Assembly: GCA_954871525.1 (NCBI GenBank)
Contig: OX940871.1
Coordinates: 22,163,586-22,227,585, forward strand
Direction of reading: 5' to 3'
Length of the DNA stretch: 64,000 bases
Source of the DNA: Parietaria judaica
Lineage: Eukaryota; Streptophyta; Magnoliopsida; Rosales; Urticaceae
Below are positions 13,984-25,400 of this stretch, piece after piece. Positions within the stretch are counted from its first letter, which is position 1, and the number at the start of each line of letters is the position of its first letter. The notes under the pieces are model-generated. The model had not been told where the DNA came from and ran no database searches. It was given only the letters and a program-made list of their open reading frames with translations. The position numbers and the translations under genes are program-made.

Positions 13984-16900
13984 TGCATATTTTTGCATGC
14001 GAACGCTTGTCATATTAAAATTCCAATGTATAAGCCCTAAAATCATTTTTTTTCAATTGGTTCGAAATTTTAGGTTGTAAACAATGTAAAATAAAGAAAT
14101 ACTATACGAAATGCTATAGCATTTCCTGTGGCATTTCTCGTCAACAATTTAATCCTTGCATATTTTTGCATGGGAACGCTTGTAATATTAAAATTCCAAT
14201 GTATAAGCCCTAAAATCATTATTTTTTCAATTGGTTCGAAATTTAAGGTTGTAAAAAATGTAAAATAAAGATATGCTATAGGACATGCAATAAGATTTCC
14301 TATGGAATTTCTCGTCAACAATTTAATTCTTGCATATTTTTGCATGAGAACGCTTGTAATATTAAAGTTCCAATGTATAAGCCCTAAAATCATTATTTTT
14401 TCAAATGGTTCGAAATTTTAGGTTGTAAACAATGTAAAATAAAGAAATGCTTTACGAAATGCCATAGCATTTCTTATGGCATTTATCGTCAACAATTTAA
14501 GGTTGTAAAATATGTAAAATAAAAATATGCTATAGGAAATGCTAGCATTTCCTATGGCATTTCTCGTCAACAATTTAATCCTTGCATATTTTTGCATGAG
14601 AACGCTTGTAATATTAAAATTCCAATGTATAAGCCCTAAAATCATTATTTTTTCAATTAGTTTGAAATTTTAGGTTGTAAACAATGTAAAATAAAGAAAT
14701 GCTATACGAAATGCTATAGCATTTCCTATGGCATTTCTCGTCACCAATTTAATCCTTGCATATTTTTCCATTAGAACTCTTGTTATATTCAAATTCCAAT
14801 GTATAAGCCCTAAAATCAATATTTTTTCAATTGTTTCGAAATTTTAGGTCGTAAACAATGTAAAATAAAGAAATGCTATAGGAAATACATTTCCTATGGC
14901 ATTTCTCGTCAACCATTTAACCCTTGCATTTTTTTGCATGAGAACCCTTGTAATATTAAAATTCCAATGTATAAGCCCTAAAATCATTATTTTTTCAATT
15001 GGTTCGAAATTTTATGTCGTAAACAATAAAAAATAAAGAAATGCTATAGCATTTCCTATGGCATTTCTCGTCAAAATTTTAATCCTTGCATATTTTTGCA
15101 TGGGAACGCTTGTAATATTAAAATTCCAATGTATAAGCCTTAAAATCATTATTTTTTCAATTGGTTCGAAATTTAAGGTTGTAAAAAATGTTAAATAAAG
15201 ACATGCTATAGAAAATGCTAGCATTTCCTATGGTATTTCTCGTCAACAATTTAATCCTTCCATATTTTTGCATGAGAACGCTTGTAATATTAAAATTCCA
15301 ATGTATAAGCCCTAAAATCATTTTTTTTTCAATTGGTTTGAAATTTTAGGTTGTAAATAATTTAAAATAAAGAACTTCTATAGCATATCCGGTGGCATTT
15401 CTTGTCAACAATTTAATCCTTGCATATTTTTGCATGAGAACTCTTGTTATATACAAATTCCAATGTATAAGTCCTAAAATCATTATTTTTTCAATTGGTT
15501 CAAAATTTAAGGTTGTAAAAAATTTAAAATAAAGAAATTCTATAGGAAATCCTATGGCATTTCTCGTCAACACTTTAATCCTTGCATATTTTTGCATGAG
15601 AACGCTTGTAATATTAAAATTCCAATGTATAAGCCCTAAAATCATTATTTTTTCAATTGGTTCGAAGTTTTAGGTTGTAAGAAATGTAAAATAAAGAAAT
15701 GCTATAGGAAATGCTATATTATTTCCTATGGCATTTCTCGTCAAATTTAATCCTTGCATATTTTTGCATGAGAACTCTTGTTATATTCAAATTCCAATGT
15801 ATAAGCCCTAAAATCATTATTTTTTCAATTGGTTCGAAGTTTTAGGTTGTAAGAAATGTAAAATAAAGAAATGCTATAGGAAATGCAATAGAATTTCCTA
15901 TGGCATTTCTCGTCAATAATTTAATACTTGCATATTTTTTCATGAGAACTCTGCTTATATTCAAATTCCAATGTGTAAGCCCTGAAATCATTATTTTTTA
16001 AATTGGTTCGAAATTTTAGGACGTAAACAATGTAAAATAATAAAATGCTATAGGAAGTGCTTTAGCATTTCCTATGGCATTTCTCGTCAACAATTTAATC
16101 CTTGCATATTTTTGCATGAGAACGCTTGTTAAATCAAAATTCCAATGTATAATCCCTAAAATCATTATTTTTTCAATTGGTTCGAAATTTAAGGTTGTAA
16201 AAAATGTAAAATAAAGATATCCTATTCTTATGGCATTTCTCATCAACAATTTAATCCTTGCATATTTTTGCATGAGAACGCTAGTAATATTAAAATTCCT
16301 GTGTATAAGCCCTAACATCATTATTTTTTTAATTGGTTCGAAATTTTAGGTTGTAAACAATGTAAAATAAAGAAATGCTATACGAAATGCTATAGCATTT
16401 CCTATGACATTTCTCGTCAACAATTTAATCCTTGCATATTTTTGCAAGAGAACTCTTGTTATATTCAAATTGCAATGCATAAGCCCTAAAATCATTCTTT
16501 TTTCAATTGGTTCGAAATTTTAGGTCGTAAACAATGTAAAATAAAGAAATGATATAGGAAATACATTTCCTATGGCATTTCTCGTCAACAATTTAATCCT
16601 TGCATATTTTTGCATGAGAACTCTTGTTATATTCAAATTCCAATGTATAGGCCCTAAAATCATTATTTTTTTTTAATTTGTTCAAAATTTTAGGTCGTAA
16701 ACAATGTAAAATAAAGAAATGCTATAGGAAATGCTATAGCATTTCCTATGACATTTCTCATCAACAATTTAATCCTGGCATATTTTTGCATGAGAACGCT
16801 AGTAATATTAAAATTCCAATGTATATGCCCTAACATCATTATTTTTTTAATTGGTTCGAAATTTTAGGTTGTAAACAATGTAAAATAAAGAAATGCTATA

Positions 16901-19900
16901 CGAAATGCTATAGCATTTCCTATGGCATTTCTCGTCAACAATTTAATCCTTGCATATTTTTGCAAGAGTACTCTTGTTATATTCAAATTTCAATGTATAA
17001 GCCCTAAAATCATTCTTTGTTTAATTGGTTCGAAATTTTAGGTCGTAAACAATGTAAAATAAAGAAATGCTATAGGAAATACATTTCCTATGGAATTTCT
17101 CGTCAACAATTTAATCCTTGTATATTTTTGCATGAGACCTCTAGTTATATTCAAATTCAAATGTATAAGCCCTAAAATCATTATTTTTTCAATTGGTTTG
17201 AAATTTTAGGTCGTAAACAATGTAAAATAAAGAAATGTCATAGGAAATGCTATAGCATTTCCTATGGAATTTCTCGTTAACAATTTAATCCTTTCATATT
17301 TTTGCATGAGAAGGCTTGTAATATTTAAATTCCAATGTATAAGCCCTAAAATAATTATTTTTTCAATTGGTTCGAAATTTTAGGTCGTAAACAATGTAAA
17401 ATAAAGAAATGCTATAGGAAATACATTTCCTATGGCGTTTCTCGTCAACAATTTAATCCTTGCATATTTTTGCATGAGAACGCTTGTACTATTCAAATTC
17501 CAATGTATAAGCCCTAAAATCATTATTTTTTCAATTGGTTCGAAATTTAAGGTTGTAAAAAATGTAAAATAAAGAAATGCTAGAGGAAATGCTATAGGAT
17601 TTCCTATGGCATTTCTCGTCAACAATTTAATCCTTGCATATTTTTGCATGAGAACTCTTGTTATATTCAAATTCCAACGTATAAGCCCTAAAATCATTAT
17701 TTTTTCAATTGGTTCGAAATTTTAGGTCGTAAACAATGTAAAATAAATAAATGCTACAGGAAATGCTATAGCATTTCCTAAGGAATTTTTCGTTAACAAT
17801 TTTATCCTTGCATATTTTTGCATGAGAACTCTTGTTATATTCAAATTCCCAAGTATAAGCCCTAAAATCATTATTTTTTCAAATGGTTTGAAATTTTAGG
17901 TGGTAAACAATGTAAAATAAAGAAATGCTATAGGAAATACTTTTCCTATGGCGTTTCTCGTCAACAATTTAATCCTTGCATATTTTTGCATGAGAACGCT
18001 TGTAATATTAAAATTCCAATGTATAAGCCCTAAAATAATTATTTTTTCAATTGGTTCGAAATTTTAGGTTGTAAACAATGTAAAATAAAGAAATGCTATA
18101 CGAAATGCTATAGCATTTCCTATGGCATTTCTCGTCAACAATTTAATCCTTGCATATTTTTGCATGAGAACTCTTGTTATATTCAAATTCCAAAGTATAA
18201 GCACTAAAATCATTATATTTTCAAATGGTTTGAAATTTTAGGTCGTAAACAAAGTAAAATAAAGAAATGCTATAGGAAATACATTTCCTATGGCATTTCT
18301 CGTCAACAATTTAATCCTTGCATATTTTTGCATGAGAACGCTTGTACTATTAAAATTCCAATGTATAAGCCATAAAATAATTATTTTTTCAATTGGTTCG
18401 AAATATAAGGTTGTAAAAAATGTAAAATAAAGAAATGCTATAGGAAATGCTATAGCATTTCCATTGGCATTTCTCGTCAACAATTTAATCCTTGCATATT
18501 TTTGCATGAGACCTCTTGTTATATTCAAATTCCAACGTATAAGCCCTAAAATCATTATTTTTTCAATTGGTTCAAAATTTTAGGTCGTAAACAATGTAAA
18601 ATAAAGAAATGCTATAGGAAATGCTATAGCATTTCTTATGGCATTTCTCGTCAACAATTTTATCCTTGCATCTTTTTGCATGAGAACGCTTGTAATATTA
18701 AAATTCCAATGTACAAGCCCTAAAATCATTTTTTTTTCAATTGGTTCTAAATGTAAGGTTGTAAAAAATTTAAAATAAAGAAATGCTATAGAAAATGCTA
18801 TAGCGTTTCCTATGGCATTTCTCGTCAACAATTTAATCCTTGGATATTTTTGCATAAGAACTCTTTTTATATTCAAATTCCAATGTATAAGCCCTAAAAT
18901 CATTATTTTTTCAATTGGTTCGAAATTTTAGGTCGTAAACAATGTTAAATAAAGAAATGTTAGCGGAAATGCTATAGCATTTCCTATGGCATTTCTCGTC
19001 AACAATTTAATCCTTGCATATTTTTGCATGAGAACTCTTGCTAAATTCAAATTCCTATGTATAAGCCCTAAAATCATTAATTTCTCAATTGGTTCGAAAT
19101 TTAGGTCGTAAACAATGTAAAATAAAGAAATTCTATAGGAAATGCTATAGCATTTCCTATGGCATTTCTCGTTAACAATTTAATCCTTGCATATTTTTGC
19201 ATGAGAACTATTGTTATATTCAAATTCCAATGTATAAGCCCTAAAATCTTTATTTTTTAAATTGGTTCGAAATTTTAGGTCGTAAACAATGTAAAATAAA
19301 GAAATGTTATAGGAAATGCCATTCCTCATGGCATTTCTCGTCAACAATTTAATCCTTGCATATTTTTGCATGAGAACTCTTGTTATATTCAAATTCCAAT
19401 GTTTAAGCCCTAAAATAATTATTTTTTTAATTGGTTCGAAATTTACGGTCGTAAACAATGTAAAATAAAGAAATGCTATAGGAAACGCTATAGCATTTCC
19501 TATGGCATTTCTCGTCAACAATTTAATCCTTTCATATTTTTCCATGAGAACGCTTGTAATATTAAAATTCGAATGTATGAGCCCTAAAATCATTATTTTT
19601 CAATTGGTTCGAAATTTTAGACTGTAAACAATGTAAAATAAAGAAATGTTATAGGAAATTTAAAATAAAGAAATGCTATAGCATTTTCTATGGCATTTCT
19701 CGTTAACAATTTAATCCTTGCATATTTTAGCATGAGAACTCTTGTTATATTCAAATTCCAATGTATAAGCCCTAAAATCATCATTTTTTCAATTGGTTCA
19801 AAATTTTAGGTCGTAAACAATGTAAAATAAAGAAATGCTATAGGAAACGCTATAGCATTTCCTATGGCATTTCTCGTCAACAATTTAATCCTTGCATATT

Positions 19901-20608
19901 TTTGCATGAGAACGCTTGTAATATTAAAATTCCAATGTATAAGCCCTAAAATTATTATTTTTTCAATTGGTTCGAAATTTAAGGTTGTAAAAAATTAAAA
20001 ATAAAGAAATGCTATAGGAAATGCTATAGCATTTCCAATGGCATTTCTCGTCAACAATTTAATCCTTGCATACTTTTGCATGAGAACTCTTGTTATATTC
20101 AAATTCCAATGTATAAGCCCTAAAATCATTATTTTTTCAATTGGTTCGAGATTTTAGGTCGTAAACAATGTAAAATAAAGAAATGCTATTGGAAATGCTA
20201 TAGCATTTCCTATGGAATTTCTCGTCAACAATTTATGTTGGACATATGTGTCCTTAAACAAGATATTTTATCCATTTGTAATAGATTATGACAAGTCGTT
20301 GAATAAAGATGATGCTTATTATGATAATCTTATTATAATTTCTGGTAGAGTAAAATAGAATGTTTGATTCCTTAGTTCATGAAGGATGCAATTATGTTAT
20401 TATTATCACAACATAAATTGGGTGGGAGCCCAATTATGCAATTATGCAATTATGTGAGGAAGAATTTATAATCATAATAAATGAACTTAAAATGTCCGTG
20501 ACCTGATCAACTGGGTGGGAGCCCATTAATCTTATAAGGTCATTAATGTGCCTAAGTGATAATCTTATTCTGGATTTTGTGTGTGTCACACTCACTAGAA
20601 GTGCATTA

Positions 20609-20629
20609 AGTATGAAGTTTCTTCATACT
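20609..20629 (+). other. 9-bp perfect hairpin in LTR
   Basis: The arms AGTATGAAG and CTTCATACT are perfectly complementary around a TTT loop. The hairpin lies in the presumptive U3 of the solo LTR. Function is unknown. Confidence 0.75.
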
Positions 20630-20802
20630 GGACTGGACCTGACTTAAACTCCGGTAGTTATCATATAAGACCTTCACTGATAACTTGGAGTTGAGTCACT
20701 AGTAGATGATCAAATGGATATTCGATCTAAGTCCTGAGTGATCTTGAGTCCAAGATGCTGACTTGATTGTTCTTTGATTTAACTGTTAAAGAATACGAAA
20801 TA

Positions 20803-20853
20803 TTACCGCTGTTCCCAAAACTATTATTTTGGGAACATGATAGTCAGCAGTAA
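20803..20853 (+). other. Compound hairpin in LTR
   Basis: The inner stem GTTCCCAAAA/TTTTGGGAAC (20811-20820 with 20827-20836) is perfect around a 6-nt loop. The outer segments TTACCGCTG and CAGCAGTAA can also pair apart from one mismatch, leaving a 3' bulge. Function is unknown. It could be a regulatory or RNA-structural element of the LTR. Confidence 0.65.
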
Positions 20854-21455
20854 GGGTAGCTTGGTCATAGACATGGGCATCACACAGCTTTCTTCAGAGT
20901 GATGATGATTCCCTTGATTGGGGGTGGTGAGAAGTGAGAGATACCCATGCGCAACTTATGAATCGAAAACCATAAGTGGGTTACTCATAATATTACCGAC
21001 TGAGTCAAGGATGAAAATACAATGAGGGGCATAACGGTAGAAACCGCCTGCTCATTTGTGAATCATCAAGTGAAAGATCAATAACCCGAATTTGATTGTA
21101 TCAATAAACACCCTGCTATTATAAAGGGAATAATATACCGCATCACTAAAGAGTGCAGCCTCGGGTCTATAGTGGAATCACTTCGAGGTTTGACGAACAA
21201 TTAGAAGTTCGTTGGAGCTTAAGTGATACGGGTCCATGGTCCCCAGGATAGCTCCGTAACGGATGATACGTACGTGATTAAAATACATTCTGGATAATGT
21301 TTAATCATTTGGCTTGACTTATAAAACTGAAAGGTCTGTGACAGACATCGGATTGTTTTATCGTTGGCGTGGCAAAAAGTATCATATTTTGGTACACAAA
21401 ATTAACTGATAAAAAAAAGTTAGAATTTAGATTTTCTATCAGCACGATGTTGTTG

Positions 21456-21501
21456 GAATTTACACATATTAATATTTATATATATTAATATGTGTAAATT
21501 C
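21456..21501. other. 19-bp perfect inverted repeat in LTR
   Basis: Arm GAATTTACACATATTAATA (21456-21474) is the exact reverse complement of 21483-21501. The spacer is an 8-nt AT loop. The TGTTGG immediately upstream echoes the LTR terminus. No target duplication was recognised that would mark it as a separate small insertion. Confidence 0.85.
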
Positions 21502-21620
21502 GAATTAGAGTTTGATATATGAAACCCTAGTTAAATTCGAATGGCATGATTTGGTATTTCTATATTTGCGGCATAAGTACCAAATGTTTTGGTATTTGGG
21601 CAAATCCCTAAAATCAATAT

Positions 21621-21938
21621 TATCCATTGGATCGGTTATGATTTAATATCAACCGTTGGATTAGGATATTGATATATTCGAAATTAATAACTTGGTGACC
21701 AAGTTATATTTTTCGAATTTGATTAATTAATTGTATCCGTTGGATCGGTCTAAGATTTAATCTTTACCGTCGGATTGAAAATTAATTAATTATATATATA
21801 TCTATATATATTCGAATTATGGTTTAAGGATAAATTCAAAAAATGTTTTCAATTAATCTTTTTATCCTAAACTAATTTGATCCATTAGATCGGTTTTAAA
21901 AATCATCTCAACCGTTGGATCAAGATAATAATGATTCG

Positions 21939-21973
<35 letters not shown>

Positions 21974-22110
21974 AATCGAATTTTATGACGATAAGAAGAT
22001 AAGATTGGATTTTTGATTTATCTAAATCTTTCTTATTTAATTAAATCCCTAATTAATTATATCCATTGGATTTAGATGAGATTAAATCTGGACCATTGGA
22101 TTAAGATAAT
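21621..22110 (+). repeat. Four degenerate ~44-bp subrepeats in LTR
   Basis: A motif of the form ATCCATTGGATCGG, about 20 bp of AT-rich sequence, then ACCGTTGGATTA recurs near 21621, 21734, 21880 and 22060. The copies differ by several substitutions, and the fourth is the most divergent. They are separated by AT-rich spacers. The spacers include a 10-bp-arm palindrome (ATAACTTGGT/ACCAAGTTAT, 21687-21707) and an AT dinucleotide run at 21944-21971. They may be U3 enhancer-type repeats, which is an inference from position only. Confidence 0.7.
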
Positions 22111-22179
22111 TAATTATATTTAATTAATAGAATTCGAAATTAGGGAGGGAATATGTCTAATTCAGCTACGGTTTTGAGC

Positions 22180-22190
22180 CTACAAATAGG
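22180..22190 (+). promoter_or_regulatory. Putative LTR TATA-like promoter element
   Basis: CTACAAATAGG fits a plant TATA-region variant. It lies inside a small inverted repeat (TGAGCCT/AGGCTCA, 22175-22197). It sits about 540 bp before the LTR end and about 300 bp before a possible AATAAA signal, which is a plausible spacing for U3/R. The assignment is tentative. Confidence 0.45.
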
Positions 22191-22476
22191 AGGCTCATTC
22201 TACTAATTTTTCACACGTTTCCCTGGAGAAAAAATTCGAACTCTCCCTCTTTTTCAGGGTCTGCGAATTTTCTCTCTAATCTATTTCTTCTGGTTCGGCT
22301 TAGGAGACTATTTCTCCGGAAGATTAAAAAGAACCATCAGTTAAGATTTTGCGACGGAGTCCAATAGAATATCCGGGAAGATCACGGGAGATTCCCTCAG
22401 CATCGGCGGAGCCCTGCCCGATTCAGAGCGTGCAGCCGGAAATCGTCAAACGAGGTACGGCCTTATGCATTGGGTT

Positions 22477-22482
22477 AATAAA
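22477..22482 (+). promoter_or_regulatory. Possible LTR polyadenylation signal
   Basis: A single AATAAA occurs downstream of the TATA-like element and before the terminal U5-like region. The hexamer is common in AT-rich DNA, so support comes mainly from position. Confidence 0.35.
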
Positions 22483-25400
22483 TGCAAACATTTACTGCTT
22501 TCTATTTATTTCATATTATGACTAGTTTATTAATAATGAGTTATGAATATTAAATTACATAATATTTATCAGATCTTGGGAAATGGTCATTATCCGATAT
22601 TCGGACCGTTGTATGGATAACAAGTTTTTCCGCTTTAAAATAATTTTTTAAATGCTACCCGGACGGTTCGGAGGTATAAATCGTGATAATTATACGGACT
22701 TCGGGACGTGATTTCCAACAGAGAACGCTTGTAATTTTAAAATTCCAATGTATAAGCTCTAAAGTCATTATTTTTTCAATTGGTTCAAAATTTTAGGTTG
22801 TAAACAATGTAAAATAAAGAAATGCTATAGGAAATGCCATAGTATTTCCTATGGCATTTCTCGTCAACAAATTAATTCTTGCATATTTTTGCATGAGAAC
22901 TCTTGTTATATTCAAATTCCAATGTATAAGCCCTAAAATCATTATTTTTTCAATTGGTTTGAAATTTTAGGTTGTAAACAATGTAAAATAAAGAAATGCT
23001 ATACGAAATGCTATAGCATTTCCTATGGCATTTCTCGTTAACAATCTAATCCTTGCAAATTTTTGCATAAGAATGATTGTTATATTAAAATTCCAATGTA
23101 TAAGCCCTAAAATCATTCTTTTTTCAATTGGTTCAAAATTTTAGGTTGTAAACAATGTAAAATAAAGAAATGCTATAGGAAATACTATAGCATTTCCTAT
23201 GGCATTTCTCGTCGACAATTTAATCCTTGCATATTTTTGCATGAGAACGCTTTTAATATTAAAATTCTAATGTATGAGCTTTAAAATCATTATTTTTTCA
23301 ATTGGTTCGAAATTTTAGGTTGTAAACAATGTAAAATAAAGAAATGCTATAGGAAATGCTATGGCATTTCTCGTTAACAACTTCATCCTTATATATTTTT
23401 GCATGAGAACTCTTGTTATATTCAAATTCCAATGTATAAGCCCTAAAATCATTATTTTTTCAATTGGTTCAAATTATAGGTCGTAAACAATGTAAAATAA
23501 AGAAATGCTATAGGAAATACTATAGTATTTCCTATGGCATTTCTCGTCAACAATTTAATACTTGCATATTTTTACATGAGAACGCTTGTAATATTAAAAT
23601 TCCAATGTATAAGCCCTAAAATCATTATTTTTTCAATTGGTTCGTAATTTTAGGTTGTAAACAATGTAAAGCTTTTCCTGTGGCATTTCTCGTCAAAAAT
23701 TTAATCCTTGCATATTTTTGCATGAGAACTATTGTTATATTCAAATTCCAATGTATAAGCCCTAAAATAGTTATTTTTCAATTGGTTCGAAATTTTAGGT
23801 CGTAAACAATGTAAAATAAAGAAATGCTATTGGAAATGCTTTGGCATTTCTGGTCAATAATTTAATCCTTGCATATTTTTTGCATGAGAACGCTTGTAAT
23901 ATTAAAATTCCAATGTATAAGCCGTAAAATCATTATTTTTTCAATTTGTTCAAAATTTTAGGTTGTAAACAATATAAAATAAAGAAATGCTATAGGAAAT
24001 GCGGCATTTCTCGTCAACAATTTAATCCTTGCAAATTTTTGCATGAATCATTATTTTTTTAATTGGTTCAAAATTTTAGGCTGTAAACAATGTAAAATAA
24101 AGAAATTTTTTAGGAAATGCTATGGCATTTCTCGTTAACAATTTATTCCTTGCTTATTTTGTCATGGGAACTCTTATTATATTGAAATTCCAATGTATAA
24201 TCCCTAAAATCATTATTTTTTTAATTGGTTCGAAATTTTAGGTTGTAAACAATGTAAAATAAAGAAATCCTATAGGAAATGTTGGCGTTTCTCATCAACA
24301 ATTTAATCCTTGCATATTTTTGCATGAGAATGCTTTCAATATTAAAATTCCAATGTATAAGCCCTAAAATAATTATTTTTTCAATTGGTTCAAAAGTTTA
24401 TGTTGTAAAAAATATAAAATAAAGAAATGCTATAAGAAATAGCATTTCCTATGGCATTTCTCGTAAACAATTTAATCCTTGAATATTTTTGCATGGGAAC
24501 GCTTGTAATATTAAAATTCCAATGTATAAGCCCTAAAATCATTATTTTTTCAATTGGTTTGAAATTTTAGGTTGTAAACAATGTAAAATAAAGAAATGCT
24601 ATAGGAATTGCGAGAATTTCCTATGGCATTTCTCGTCAACTATTTAATCCTTGCATATTTTTGCATGAGAACGCTTGTAATATTCAAATTCTAATGTATA
24701 AGCCCCAAAATCATTATTTTTTCAATTGGTTAGAATATTTAGGTTGTAAACAATGTAAAATAAAGAAATGCTATAGCATATCCTATGGCATTTCTCGTCA
24801 ACAACTTAATCCTTGCATATTTTTGCATAAGAACGCTTGTAGTATTAAAATTCTAATGTATAAGCCCTAAAATCATTATTTTTTCAATTGGTTCAAAGTT
24901 TTAGGTTGTAAACAATGTAAAATAAAGAAATGCTATAGAAAATGCTATGGCATTTCTCGTCAACAATTTAATCCTTGCATATTTTTGCATGAGACTGCTT
25001 GTAATATTAAAATTCCAATGAATAAGCCCTAAAATCATTATTTTTTCAATTGGTTCAAAGTTTTAGGTTCTAAACAATGTAAAATAAAGAAATTCTATAG
25101 GAAATGCTATGGCATTTCTCGTCAACAATTTAATCCTTGCATATTTTTGCATGAGAACGATTGTTATATTAAAATTCCAATGTATAAGCTCTAAAATCAT
25201 TATTTTTTCAATTGGTTTGAAATTTTAGGTTGTAAACAATGTAAAATAAAAAATGCTATAGGAAATGCTCCTATGGCTATTCTCGTCAACAATTTAATCC
25301 TTGCATATTTTCGCATGAGAACTCTTGTTATATTTAAATTCCAATGTATAAGCCCTAAAATCATTATTTTTTCAATTGATTCGAAATTTTAGGTTGTAAA

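Larger units (their letters stand above)
1..20235 (+). repeat. 174-bp satellite array, block I
   Basis: This block is an uninterrupted head-to-tail array of about 116 monomers. The anchor CTCGTCAAC recurs every 174 bp (for example at 87 and 261). Shorter monomers of about 172, 168 and 162 bp arise from indels at one place, the dyad centre. A monomer reads, in order, AATTTAATCCTTGCAT, a GAACGCTTG or GAACTCTTG segment, GTATAAGCCCTAAAATC, a T-run, CAATTGGTTCGAAA, GGTTGTAAACAATG or GGTCGTAAACAATG, and then the inverted repeat ending in CTCGTC. Base composition is strongly AT-rich. No gene is seen. The long antisense open frames exist only because 174 is divisible by three. Centromeric or pericentromeric location is a guess that sequence alone cannot decide. 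Confidence 0.97.
20236..22720 (+). mobile_element. Solo LTR, probably Copia (Angela-like), 2,485 bp
   Basis: The insertion begins TGTTGGACATATG and ends GATTTCCAACA, so it has TG...CA ends inside the short inverted repeat TGTTGGA/TCCAACA. No gag-pol, second LTR, primer-binding site or polypurine tract is present, so it is a solo LTR. Plus orientation is supported by a TATA-like CTACAAATAGG at 22180 and an AATAAA at 22477, which fits U3-R-U5 order. The TGTTGGA-ATATG start resembles Copia LTRs of the Angela/BARE type as I recall them, so lineage is tentative. The 5-bp flanks (ATTTA and GAGAA) differ, so no target duplication remains. Twenty base pairs of the host monomer are missing at the site. 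No coding frame of note occurs. Confidence 0.85.

Noticed and set aside
1..20235. CRISPR-like regular repeats
   Set aside because: Repeat units are contiguous and about 174 bp, with no unique spacers. This is a eukaryotic tandem satellite.
20236..22720. Complete LTR retrotransposon
   Set aside because: There is no second LTR, primer-binding site, polypurine tract or gag-pol frame. The whole length is one LTR.
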